Shown: positions 22,882 to 34,087 of the stretch, one piece after another | Numbering within the stretch: position 1 is the first letter of the stretch | How the letters are laid out: each line of letters opens with the position of its first letter | Assembly: GCA_011316235.1 (NCBI GenBank) | Contig: QQBE01000012.1 | Coordinates: 62,001 to 126,000 of the forward strand | Reading direction: 5' to 3' | DNA from: Mycothermus thermophilus | Taxonomy: Eukaryota; Ascomycota; Sordariomycetes; Sordariales; Chaetomiaceae | DNA: 64,000 nucleotides | Made by a program: the position numbers and the translations under genes | Notes under the pieces: generated by a model | Databases searched by the model: none | Seen by the model: the letters and a program-made list of their open reading frames with translations, nothing else | What the model was told of the DNA's origin: nothing

Positions 22882-23314
22882 ACCGGACGAAGCCGCTGAT
22901 CGATGCCCTTACTGTGGTTGCGAAAAACGGAGTCGACTTGCCACCACCAACAGCCCCTGGCAGCACTGATGACTTGGATCGGGAGGGAGGGTGCTGAAAT
23001 ATGCAACCGCAAGCGCCCAAGGCTCGGAATGTGTGGAAAGAGGCGGAAGCGGCTGTCCTCGAGGGGCAGAGCGAAGATGTACCGTGCCGTGCTGGGAGAG
23101 TCTGTCGGGCGCCGGATATATGACCATCGAGTTCGTGACGAGCGGCCTATCCCCTGAAGCGGTCGCTCTCGGTCGTCATGAAAGCAGCAGCGGATTCCTC
23201 GGAAAGAGGATGGTGGAGAATCTGGTCGGCGGTGATAGCCCATGCAGATTCTCAAGTCATGACTTCGTGTTCTATCGTCTACCCGCCAAATCCACATGAT
23301 GTCCACATGATTTG
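22882..23314. other. Convergent 3' intergenic region
   Basis: These 433 bp lie between the secreted-protein stop and the IZH3 stop. I see no gene and no clear terminator element. Confidence 0.45.
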
Positions 23315-24817
23315 TTAGTTTCGGAGTTGGAACGCGGCGCAGCCGTCCTGGGCGAGCCGAAAAGCGTGAGAAAAGAAGTCCTGCATGGCCGTGTAGTGGA
23401 AGAGAATGCCCCCAAGCACCGCGACGTGCCAGAGATTGTGACTCCCTCCAACATAATCGAACATGCCAGGGCACCAGCGCTCGGGAACCTGGCTGGCGTA
23501 GACGCAAGCGCCTAGCAAGTAGACGAAAAGGGATTTGGTGATCGGGGCGTAGAAGGCAATGACGTCTTCGAAGCTCCGCGTCAGGGACAGCTGGAGAATG
23601 GGCAAGAAACCCGTGGCCGAAAGCGCCACGTAGAAGCCGACTCTCAACCACTGCATATCCTGGCCATTAAACCGGGGATGCCAGGGGAGGATCACACCGC
23701 CGACCCCGAGGATGGCCGTGGCGACCATGTAGATCCAGCGGCTCACGGGCTCGCAATAAAAGGCGGTGTACTCGGTCGTCATGATGGATGCTGCGATCAG
23801 CAGCGAAATTCCAGTATAGTCGACGCAGGCGAACATGGAGATGAGGCTGACGTCGGCCACGGAGTTCATGGTGTGCCAAATGACGCTGCAGGCCAGGCAC
23901 TGGCAGGCGGCAAAGAAGAAAACTGCGGCGATGAAAATATCGGCCTTGGTGCTCATGTGGAAGTTGGCGCTCATCGGGTAGAAGTAGAAGGCTACCGAGA
24001 GAACAAGGATAAGGCCAATGGCGTGGGACCAGATGTTGACGAGTTCGTTGGAGAAGCCAAAGGCAGACTTGACGCAGGCCAGCTTGGTCTCGGAAAAGCG
24101 ATACCCCTTGAGGATGTGAGGATTGATTCTCCAGGGGTGCGGAAGGTCGTGGTAGTGGATGAGCCCGTGCTCGCGTGCTCGGGCGATGGCGCGTTGAATG
24201 TGCTCCTCGAGAGATTCGGCGGCGCGGAGAGCCCGTTCGATACCTTCATCGACAACACGGTGGGCCTCGCCCATGATGGTCTCTGCGGCATTTGCGGCAT
24301 TTGCCAATCCCTTCTCCCTCAACTTGGCCGCCTGCTCCTCCATCTCCTGAAGCATGCCATCGAGCAGCTCGATGCCGACCTTAGCCTTCTCGTTTAGGGA
24401 TTCTGCCGCCGCCAGCGCCTCATGGTATCTCGACTCAAGCGTCTCGACCATGACGTGGAGTTTCTTGCGACCGGCACCCATGACTTCCTCCGACACCTGG
24501 GAGCATCGGGAACGGACGGCCTGAAGGGTGTTGAAGGCCGCCGAAATGCTCGAGTCCAGAGTCATCTCCCCATAGTTTTCCCACTTCTCAAACTTCTTCT
24601 CGAGCTCCGTCAGGAACAGATCCAACTTGAGCAACAGACCTTCCTCACCATCCATGATCTGGTTGACGATGGACTTCCTCCGCTGCTGCGAGCGCCTCCG
24701 GCGGCGGACGGCGGGTCGGTTCGGGGCCTCATGGCTGGAGGTCAAGGAGCCATTCGAGTTGTCGCAGGAGCTGAAGGTGAAAGGGGCGGGACACCCCATG
24801 TTGGACGAGACGTCCAT
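23315..24817 (-). CDS. izh3: PAQR/hemolysin-III family membrane protein, Izh3-like
   Basis: This single-exon gene of 500 residues starts at the ATG at 24817 (MDVSSNMGCPAPFTF). The frame stays open further upstream but has no ATG, only a GTG at 25066, so 24817 is the supported start. The N-terminal half is soluble: a basic RRRRRSQQRRK patch, then a long alpha-helical, probably coiled-coil region (KWENYGEMTLDSSI to the Ala/Glu-rich helix MLQEMEEQAAKLREKG). The C-terminal half is a seven-span PAQR domain with its metal-site motifs: FGFSNELVNIWSHAIG, SVIWHTMNSVADVS, ACVDYTGIS and VGGSHNLWHVAVLGG. Yeast Izh3 has the same layout, a long N-terminal extension before the PAQR core; the other Izh proteins lack it. 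Izh proteins affect zinc and sterol homeostasis. The gene is divergent from THOC5. Confidence 0.9.
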   Translation of the reverse strand: MDVSSNMGCPAPFTFSSCDNSNGSLTSSHEAPNRPAVRRRRRSQQRRKSIVNQIMDGEEGLLLKLDLFLTELEKKFEKWENYGEMTLDSSISAAFNTLQAVRSRCSQVSEEVMGAGRKKLHVMVETLESRYHEALAAAESLNEKAKVGIELLDGMLQEMEEQAAKLREKGLANAANAAETIMGEAHRVVDEGIERALRAAESLEEHIQRAIARAREHGLIHYHDLPHPWRINPHILKGYRFSETKLACVKSAFGFSNELVNIWSHAIGLILVLSVAFYFYPMSANFHMSTKADIFIAAVFFFAACQCLACSVIWHTMNSVADVSLISMFACVDYTGISLLIAASIMTTEYTAFYCEPVSRWIYMVATAILGVGGVILPWHPRFNGQDMQWLRVGFYVALSATGFLPILQLSLTRSFEDVIAFYAPITKSLFVYLLGACVYASQVPERWCPGMFDYVGGSHNLWHVAVLGGILFHYTAMQDFFSHAFRLAQDGCAAFQLRN

Positions 24818-25748
24818 GGCGGGGCAGGGTACTGACCGGGACGCCGTGCAACAGGATACGGCACCGTTTGCCGACTGCAGATGCAACAGAATAGGGGATC
24901 GATGAACGTGACGTCGCCTTTGCGATTTTTTGGATGTTGTGGGCAGAGTTCGTCCAGAGGCAAAGCCCGCAGGTGCGGTTGACTGAGTAATCGGCAAGTT
25001 TCCGTTGCAGGGGCGAGATTTTGAAAGAAAGGATCGATGGAAACACCGGAACCCCAGTCTTTTCACCCACGGGCAATATGTACAAATGGTGGATCAAAAG
25101 ACGTTTGTTTGGGCTCCGGCGTGGAGGCACAGAAGGAAATATGTGGAAAGGAGCTGGTGGATTCCTCATGGAGTTGCGTCCGGACGCTCCGCCTGAATCC
25201 CGCCCCCTCAGCGCAAGCCAGTTGCAGCCCAGAAGCGCAGAGGGCCAGCATCCCGCAGCCGAATGCGCCCGGTCCCTGTCTCCGGCTGCGGCAGAGTGGG
25301 CGGAGAGGGCCACCAATTGGCAGCAGTTCGCAGCTTTGGTGCGTCATGTCTCCACCGCCCCACTCAAAAACATCATCACGGCCAAGTCCCAGCTCCGACA
25401 TTTCAAGCATTCCATTCCTTGTGACAGCGCTTTCGCCGAGGCAAGACGTCAGTCAATCGCGAACTTGGCGATTCATGAAGCTTCTGATTGCATGACGGCC
25501 TAGTGTCCCGATAGTCGTTATCGGCGACGTCGACATTTTCACGTTTCTCGGATAGATCCGAACACGAAACGAGTGGACAGAGTCCTCTTGCCCGACTCCG
25601 ACGCGGAACTAGGGCCGTCGAGACGGCCGCACATGTTGGTGTCTCCGTGGCATCCACCGACATCCCGATCCGGCGACCCGACCGACCGAACCCGACCTCA
25701 TCTCCTGCCTCTTTCTTGCGACGAGTATACTCGTACATACCAACCATC
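24818..25748. promoter_or_regulatory. Divergent promoter region of IZH3 and THOC5
   Basis: These 931 bp lie between the two start codons. Open frames here are not conserved-looking and lack start ATGs. It probably contains both promoters and a long IZH3 leader. Confidence 0.4.
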
Positions 25749-26527
25749 ATGACCACAGATGCGCACATCACGGACCCGTCACTGGCCGCGGTCATTGAGA
25801 CATCCAGGGCCGCCCGGGAACAGGCGCAAGCGCTGATCGACCTCATCGCGCAGACCATCGCCGCCGACAGCAACGCGCCCATACGGAGCGAAGCCCTGAC
25901 GGAGATATCGAGGCAGCAAAAGCTCCTCGTCGCTAACATCGCGCACCTCCGCGGGCTGCACCGCGCCGCCCATTTCCGCGCGCGCGACACCAAGAGTCAG
26001 ACGGCGGAGGCCCGACATGAGGTGGACGTGCTGCACTTGCAACTGCAGAATCTGTATTACGAACAGCGGCATCTGGAGGGAGAGATTGCCGCCTGCGAGA
26101 GCTTTGAGTATGTTTCCCTTGCCTTGTACACACCGTGGTGGATCGATGAAAGCAGATGCGCTGACTCTGTGTTTATCAGACATACGTACCAGCAGCTACC
26201 GTTGATCCCAGTCGAGGAGTTCCTTGCGCAGCACCCCGAACATGCCGATGACGATGAGAATGCGCTTATGGTGGCGCGTATCAACCATGAGAAGGCGGAA
26301 CGCGAGGCTCTTGAACAACAACGGCTGGAGCTGGTGAGGCGTAAACAGAAGTTGATCGCCGAGAACAAGAAGCGCCGCGACGATCTGGCCAACCTAGATA
26401 AGGACCTGGAGAAGTTCATTGACGTGAGTCCTTCCCAAGCACCCCATGCCCCGTGGATATTCGCTGTTGACATCTGCCCTTCCAGGCTGCCAAACCTATT
26501 CAGAAGATGTTCGAGAAGGTTGTGTGA
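25749..26527 (+). CDS. THO complex subunit THOC5 (fungal short form)
   Basis: THOC5 is part of the THO/TREX complex, which couples transcription to mRNA packaging and export. Three exons, 25749-26107, 26180-26423 and 26486-26527, encode 214 residues. Introns are 72 bp (GTATGT...TATCAG) and 62 bp (GTGAGT...TTCCAG). The joins read CESFEHTYQQLPLIPVEEFL and LEKFIDAAKPIQKMFEKV. Family motifs are VLHLQLQNLYYEQRHLEGEI, the LIPVEEFLAQHPE linker, and a charged helix ending in ENKKRRDDLANLDKDLEKF. Almost the whole chain is predicted coiled coil. It is much shorter than animal THOC5 (about 680 residues) but has the size normal in filamentous fungi. The last exon is only 42 nt and would be missed without splicing. 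It is divergent from IZH3. Confidence 0.9.
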
Positions 26528-29500
26528 AGGGAAGGGTTACCAAGGTCCCTATTCACAGGTGTGGCCTTGGTTGAAAGAGACCTCCTAGATCCAGGCCCCG
26601 GATGGTGCAATTCCCATGGTGTTTGGAGAATCCTAGCCATACTGGCCGCCGGAACTGCGATGCTGGCACCGTCGTTTATCTACCGCTTTTGAACCGGCCG
26701 GTCCAGCAACAAGACTGTCTCCAGAGGTGGATGGACTGCCGGCAGTCTCACCCGTCACGAGTGGTGACACGTGATGAATGGTCGTGGAAATCACGTTAAC
26801 TGCCGGGTGATTGCCCATTTGTTGAGATATTGGAGCCGTCCGGAGGATCTGGAGGATGGAAATAATAAGGGGTGGCCACGTCGCGACCGTCGACGGCCTG
26901 GTTCGCAATGCGGATGCTTTGCGGCGCGTCCGAGACTCGATCCTTCGTCCCACAAAGTCCACACATTTACATCCTTAAGACGGAGGTTTACTCGGCCGCG
27001 TGGACCGACACCTTCCCCGAGTTACACCTCGACCAGGAGCCTGCAGTGGTAATCACGGTTGGCTGCCACGATTGGGCTCTTTTTGGAATGGCTGGTTCAT
27101 GTTGGAGAAAAGGGGATTCTCAACCTGAATGTGATCACTTGAGCGCTTGGGCAAAGTGGTGTACTGAGTAGATATATTTTCTCATGCGCACTATTGAAGC
27201 ACAGAATGTCAGCCAGGATGACGGAATTTTGCCGCAGGTTCCGTTTTGTGACCGCATTGCCTTCTGCGCAGTAGTCAGATCTTGGGAATTTCAGAGCTGT
27301 GATGTGCGCCTCCTGTTTGGGATCCTTGGCGGCAGATTTGGCCTTGACCGGCGTCTACTAATAAGGTTGCTCGTTGACACTAAGGTTGTGCTGCGTCAGC
27401 CATGTGTGTACGGCGGGAAGCCAGCTGGTGTGTTGGCAGCTTGGGCACGCAAACCGGTCTCAATTCTGTATGTATTTGAAGGAGAGAATCTACTAATTCA
27501 TAGGTAAGCACTTTACAGACGTTATGCTCTACAAAGTAGGTAAACTGGAGTTGTAAGTCGGGTGTACCGAGTACGCCGTCATCAAGATCCGCTTCTACCG
27601 AGCACATCCAGAACCGTCAGCCTGGATCTCAAGGATCCTGGTCTCGGAGGACTGAGACAACATCAACCAAGGAACGGCCCAAGATGTTGCGTTGTCGGCT
27701 GGAAGCGAAATGACTCCCGGGCGGGATCGCACCCTACAAGCCAAGGCTGACAGCCATATAGCTTGGGAGAAACAGGGCGCGCTGCTTTTTTCTGCTTGCC
27801 AGCCAGGAGGGTGGGAAAGGATCACAAACTTCCGCGATTTTTGTCCAATGGGACGCTTGTCAAGCCTGTCGAGTAAAATGAGGTCGAGAATCATGCAGAT
27901 GCTAGCTACAGAGACGCCACTTTCAATTGAATTCAAGGAGCCTGCTCCTGTTTCAACGCGCCGCACACTGTGCCTGGGTACGGAAATTTACTTGCCGTTC
28001 CTCCGTACCTGATCTTCAGGTTGTTCCATGTTCCCTAGTTTTCCTGATGAATGGGTTCCAGGTTGCGTCTGGCTCTGCAGACAAATGCTCCAATTCGCGC
28101 CAAACACGCGTCATGGACGAGCTAATCTAGGGAAAAAAAACTGCAGAGCCTTGCGTGACCAAGCCTTTTAGTACAGTACAACCCACGCACAAGAAACCCT
28201 AGTTATGCGTACTTTTAATGTTAGTCATGAGGCTCAATCCTACCCATATGGGCTCCCTACGTATGTATGTGCAGTACCTGCGTGCCCCCCACCGCTTGAT
28301 TGTCAAGTAGCCAACGGAAACATGGAAACAGTGGCGTTACAATGGTTACGCGGGCAGCCACGGTGGATTCTGAAGCTAGCGTTGTCAATGGCTGAGGTCT
28401 GGACCGGATGGCACAGTGACGGGTCACCTCAAGTCACAAGCGCGAAAAGACGCGACGAGACAACACAAGTTCCCGCTTCCAGGTTGAGAGAAAAAGTTTG
28501 TTCCGCGCCCCTGCCGTCCAGCAAAGGGATCTACGCCCTTGAGCTCGAATTGAAGTTCGTTTACCGATGCTGCATTGTATGTACATAGTTGCCTGCGAAA
28601 TAAGGGGTGAACGCGGCCATCATGAGGTCTCACAAGCTCCCCGATCACCACAACAACACCCAATGCTGCTTAGGTGGGTGTCAGGGCTGAGCAGAAACCG
28701 TGTGGCGCAGGGACCCGCGAATAGGTTGAGGTGGCGCAGGCAATCCCCGTTTTGTTGCTATTAGTAGTTATAGTTTCTGCAGTTTCTTCCAAGCAAAGAT
28801 TTCCCCACATCATGAGTTTCACGTCTCTCGGTTGCTGGCCTCAGCGTAAAATTGGACGGACGAATAACGTTTTCTGTCCTCTGTGCCGCAGGCCAAGCTT
28901 GTGACTTTGTGCCGCTGTTCAAGGCTGGGGATTTTTGGGATTCTTTGATTTCTTCATGCGCTCACCTGAGGTCAGTATCAAGGATGCAGCGAGCACGGAG
29001 TAAGCGTTGGCTGATTTAGGTGCTGGTAAGCTGACGATGGGGAGGTTGGTGATGGGCGAAGCACTTATCCAGATTGGGACGGGAGGCTACGGAGTACAGA
29101 GTCGTAGGCGTTGGCATTCCCGTCATAACTCGCAGATTGTGTTGATAATTGTCCCACAGCTTATGTATCCGTACCTACAAAGTAGAAGAACACCGTACCA
29201 GCCAGGCTGGCAACATGGGCGCAACCTTCAGGGAAGTGTTCAACATCAAGCAGTCCGTCAACAATGCTGGAAAGGCGGGGCGGTGTTTCTCCATCTCCGA
29301 ATTTCACTCCGCTGTTTTGAAGAGTCAGCCCTGCCCTGGAGGTCAGGCAACAAGGTTACAGCCTACCAGGCCCGAAAAGTAGACTACAGTGTCAATTTAC
29401 AGAGTTTCTACACTGTCCGTATGGCATGACGGCGTTACCGTACGATTACGGAGCACCGGCTGGAACTGCCGTGGCTTGGCGGCCCTCTCGAGCCAATCTT

Positions 29501-31015
29501 ATCCCAACCGCGGCCATGCATTGGAGCTGGGGGTGGACTGCCCTGGATGCTTCCTGCATTTCACCTACAGTAGCCCCAGACACACAGCCTTGTGACGCCG
29601 ACCTTCCAGTCGCTCCTGTGACCACCTCAGCAGAGCTGAGAGCGTCCAGACAACAGGTTTCGCAAATCCGAAAATCTGACAGCCAGACCCAGATCAGACA
29701 AACTTCCATGGTGCTGAGATGCTCTCTCAAAGTCCATCCCACAAATGGCGAAACTCGCCACACAATCTGCCCAGAGATTGTCTGACGCGGACCTGATGTC
29801 ACCGCCCCTTCCAGTTGTGAAGAGGATGCAGCCTTGTTGCAGCAAAATCTCCCCATGGAGCGACAGAACACAAAACACCATGGTCGCCAACAGACAACAT
29901 AAGTATGGTGACTACCAGGGCTGATTTGCGGCACAAAACAGACGGGAATTGGCTTGTCTTTTGGATCTTCTGGCGATCAAAGTCGAACTCGCTTGTCTGT
30001 GACCGCGCCACCGCTTGACTTAAACCACCATCCCCGGCTGAGAGGTGAAGGCTCGCTGACCAACAACCCATCCAATCAGCCCCGGCTTGGCCAGAACGTG
30101 TGTGGCCCAAATTTGACAAGCGCGGAACAACTCAGTAGCAAGATAGGCATGGGATGGATGTCGGGTTTCCTATGATCGCGTATTGCACTGTGTTGTAAAG
30201 GAAGTTAGGTAAGGAACGGGCGAAGAGGCTGGGGTGCCCTTCGTCCCTGGCCGTCGCATCACTTGTTTTTCTGTTGCTGCACGTCGTTTGGGCGGAGAGA
30301 GCTTTGCATCTCAGTATTGGTTCGTCAGAGAATTGAGGTGGTCAGGGACGCGTTGGCTGCGTTTCCCCTTTTTCTCCGCCCCCGGAACGGGCCTGGCGCC
30401 GTGGGGTTCCATTGCCAGCACTGGAAACTGAGGTGATCCAAGCTCAGCTTCAAGCACGTTCCCCCGACTTAGCCCCCCCAACGTTACCCCCCAGTCCAGC
30501 CTTGGCCAACCCAAGGCAGAGCCGAGCCCAGCGGCGCACCGCTTGTCCAAAGCTGCCACCACTTTACCTACACCCGACCGCCAACCATTCTGCTCCGAAT
30601 TTTCCTCCTTTCCTTCTCTTCCTCCCTCTGACCTCTCCTTTTCCATACCTCCTTCCTTCCTCCCCGCCATCACCAGGCCTGCTTGCGCCAGCGGACCTGT
30701 GCAGGCACCACGTCGAGTACCACTGTACTGTACACAACCCCCCGCGTCCCTGTTGTGTTGTGTCCACCACAGGCCCCTTCAATTCGACGTGTGCTCGACT
30801 CAATCTCCGCCGTCAACGCTGCCCCGACCTCCTGTTGCCGCCTCCGAGCAGCCAGTTGAGCCCGTCCCTTGGTGCACCTCGTCTGCCAGAGGAGAACACA
30901 GCACGACGCATCGCCTCTCCTTAACCCAGCCACCTTCTCCAGTAATCAGAAATTGGTTTTTTTTCCGGCCCTCGGTTATTGTTCCATCCATCGTCTCGTT
31001 CGCAGCACGGCCATC
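26528..31015. other. Longest gene-free stretch (4.5 kb), no supported gene
   Basis: I found no domain-bearing frame or exon chain on either strand. Frames of 100-160 codons exist (for example minus 29446-29934) but look random. The last 600 bases, 30400-31015, become strongly C/T-rich and probably hold the promoter and leader of the glycosyltransferase gene. I saw no tRNA, terminal repeat or transposase motif. Confidence 0.5.
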
Positions 31016-33396
31016 ATGTCCAGCATATTAGCATGGAGCAGCCGCCGCGCCGGCGGCATTGCCATGCTGAGCACCATCGCACTCAGCTACATGGCGATCA
31101 CAAGTGAGCTCGAGGCTCAGCGGCATGAATACAAATATCAATCGACTTTTCTTACTGCGGCCGCGCCCACAGGCTACAACCCGCGGACGGCCCGGTTTTG
31201 GGTTAAGTTTTTTGCGTGGTACTGCTTGTTTATTCACTTTCTGGTCTTCGTCTTCCCGCTGCGTTCCTGCTGGGCCGTCTTTTCCATCACCCGCTCTCTT
31301 CGCCAGGCCCAGCGCTCCAAGGCTCTGAGGGCTCTCAAGTTCGGCCACCGCCGCCGCGGCTCCTCCACCTCGCTCTCCAGCTCCGAAACTCTGACCTCAT
31401 CGCGCGACGTCAGCTCGACCTCGAGCAGCGAAGCTGGCGACCTGGACATTGAGCGTTACGCGGATGGTGACATTGCTCCCGACCGGGTCATTCACGCCAT
31501 TGTGATCCCCAACTACAAGGAGGAGATTGAGACCCTGCGCGAGACCCTCGAGGTGTTGGCTTCGCATTCGCAGGCGCGCAACACGTACGATGTAAGTTGG
31601 ATCCCAAACCCTTTAGTTCCCTTTTTTGCACTTGGTCTTCCCCACATCCCGCGAGAAGGCGGTCAATTCAGCAGGCTTGTCCCCACGATGGGCTAGGCGG
31701 CCGGCGCAATGTGTTGGCGCTGCGATTGCTCCGACTGGATGTGTGGGGAAAGCTCTCAGCTCCAGGGAGAACCGTGGCTGTGGCTTCGCGTCAACCCCCC
31801 CCCCCCGCCATGGTCCATGTTTTAGGTGCTAACAGATGGCCTTTCCCAGGTTTACCTTGCGATGGAGCAGCGGGAGCAAAATGCGGTGGCCAAGGCTACT
31901 GGTTTGGTCAACGAGTTCTCCAAGAAGTTCCGCTCAATCGACTTCACGGTGCACCCGCCCGACCTGCCTGGCGAGCTCGCCGGCAAGGGTAGCAACATGG
32001 CCTGGGCAGCGCGTAAGCTGAGCGAAAAGTACAGCCTCGCTCAGCGCAAGGATGTAATCGTTACCGGTATTGATGGTGTGCACACCCACCCGCCTCCGTA
32101 ACCTCGCAGCTAGCCATGCAATCGGTTTGCCACTGGTTTCAAGGCTGCAGCTGCATGTCAGGCACCCCGCTAACCAAGTTTGTCTACCTGCAGCCGACAG
32201 TCACCTCTCAAGCGCCTACTTCGCCAATATCACGACAATGCATATGGCGTATCCCGAGACGGCGACAACCACGCTCTATTCCGTGCCCATCATCTTCGAT
32301 CGCAATGCCCAGAACGTCCCCGCCGTTGTCCGCGTCGCCGACATCCTGTGGTCCGCTGCCGGTATGTCTGGTCTGTACAAGGGCTCTACCATCGCCCCGC
32401 CCACCTCGGTGTACTCTCTGCCCCTGGAGCTGGTCGATCGCGTCGGCGGTTGGGACTGCGATAACGAGGCCATCGGCGAGGATTTGCACATGTATCTCAA
32501 GTGCTTTTTCGCGCTTAACGGCAATCTGACGGTTCGCACGGTTTTGGCCCCGGTCAGTCAGACCAACGTCACGGGTGGCGGCTATGGCAAGGGCATTCCG
32601 GGCATCATAATGGATGTGCGCGCCCGGTACAAGCAGGCCCTCCGGCACATGTGGGGTGCTCTGGACACTGGCTATGCTCTGAGGAAGGTCGTCGAGGTCT
32701 GGAAGGAGCGCAAGCACACCTCCAGGGCGTTCCGGCCTCTTCACACCTCTCTGTGAGTTGCTTTCCGATCCTTTGAGTTGATGAGCTCAGACTAATATGA
32801 TACCCAGGAACGACGATTCGGATAGCTACGTCCCTCAGTCGATTGATAGCGCCGGCTCCGACACATCCTCTGAGAGCGGCATTTTCTCGGACGTCGTGAC
32901 GGACACGCTCAAAGAGCCCGATTGGAAGAGGATAATCTACCTCTTCCACCGTCTCTTTGAGGCCCATTTCCTCCCTGTGCAGATGACCATCCTCGTCATT
33001 GCGTCGACCCTTTTCGTGTGGGTCATGGATGGGGCGCCTGACGTCCACCACGTGTCCTTCATCTTCAGCATCTGCAACGTCCTCCGCACGCTCGGTTTCA
33101 TGGAGGTTGCCCTGTACCTCTTCCTCTACGAGAGCTTCCACGACATCTGCGTCGAGACTCGCGAGAGGGAGATGGGAGACGCTGGGCTGCTCAAGGGCAT
33201 GCACTTCTCGAAGCGCAAGCTCAAGACCAACTTCATCGACTACGTCATGGTCCCGCTGGTGGCGCCGATTTTTGGTTCGATTCCGTGTGCGCAAGCGCAA
33301 ATATACCACTTCTGGACGCTGGATTTGGTATATACCGTCAGCAAGAAGGTGACCAGGAGGCGAGCGAAGTCACTGACAGGCGATGCGCTGGTATAA
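31016..33396 (+). CDS. Membrane glycosyltransferase, GT2-like, function unknown
   Basis: Four exons, 31016-31591, 31850-32075, 32194-32752 and 32808-33396, encode 649 residues. The joins read QARNTYDVYLAMEQREQNA, IVTGIDADSHLSSAYF and RPLHTSLNDDSDSYV. The N-terminus has two hydrophobic segments (GGIAMLSTIALSYMAIT and FFAWYCLFIHFLVFVFPL) before a GT2-type domain: IHAIVIPNYKEEIETL, the DxD in TGIDADSHL, the acceptor motif AIGEDLHMYLKC, and RYKQALRHMWG in place of QxxRW. Two or three C-terminal membrane segments follow (MTILVIASTLFVWVM, NVLRTLGFMEVALYLFLY, MVPLVAPIFG). The substrate is unknown; processive glycan synthases have this layout. An extra 69-nt intron (31104-31172, GTGAGC...CACAG) is possible and would remove 23 in-frame residues. 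The second intron-exon area is copied at 35490-35535. Confidence 0.87.
32005..32050 (+). repeat. 46-bp direct repeat, genuine copy inside the glycosyltransferase exon 2
   Basis: This is coding sequence (AARKLSEKYSLAQRK) identical to 35490-35535, where it abuts an N. The coding context makes this the original. Confidence 0.88.
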
Positions 33397-34086
33397 TCGC
33401 CCGCCTGGAGTGGTTCCTTCACGACATGTTTGTTTTCTTCACGCGACGTTTGCTCTTCTGTTTTGGTCTTCCCCTCGCAGCGCCACGGATCGCTTCTTCT
33501 GCATACACATACCCTTTCTCTCGGCGTCACCGTTCCGCTTGAGACGATACAAGCTCATCAATCAGTGGCATGATTGCTCTCTCCCCCGGGCATCAACCCG
33601 CCACTCTCCTCCCCCTTACCCGAGTGCCCTGGCCTGTTAATTTTTTTTTCACTTTTGAGGAATTTTCACTTGTTGCGCTTCCTGGCGGACCACGCCGGCT
33701 CACGCCGCCCCTGGGTTTTTTTCCCGTCCGCTTCTGCGCTCTTTCATCGACACGGACTTGAATGCGCAAGCGTGTGTAATCAAGAGGACATGATGTTGAT
33801 ATTCACGGCATGGCAATCGGCATTTTGGCATCTAGATCTGGGGGTTTTCGAGTATTTTTTTATTCTTCTTTGTTCATCTTTCCTGTTTCCCGCTTGCGTT
33901 TTTAATGGAGGGGCTCATAGGAGTTTTTGGAGCGGGAGAGGAGAAAGGGAAATCATTGTCTACCGGCAGGAGTTTTTAGGGGGAAACGGGGTCATCAAAC
34001 ACGGATCGGATACCCGCCTGCTGGCGCCATTCGCTCACGGAACATCTGGAACAACGAGAAGGCAACTTTAGGGGGGGGGGGGGGGG

Positions 34087-34087
34087 N
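34087..34087. other. Assembly gap (N) in a G-homopolymer
   Basis: One N lies inside a G-run (about 34071-34091), a probable sequencing dropout. Confidence 0.9.

Noticed and set aside
23678..24397. 239-codon plus-strand frame
   Set aside because: It is antisense to IZH3.
24818..25066. 83-residue N-terminal extension of IZH3
   Set aside because: The frame is open but the only start is GTG; the ATG at 24817 gives the normal layout.
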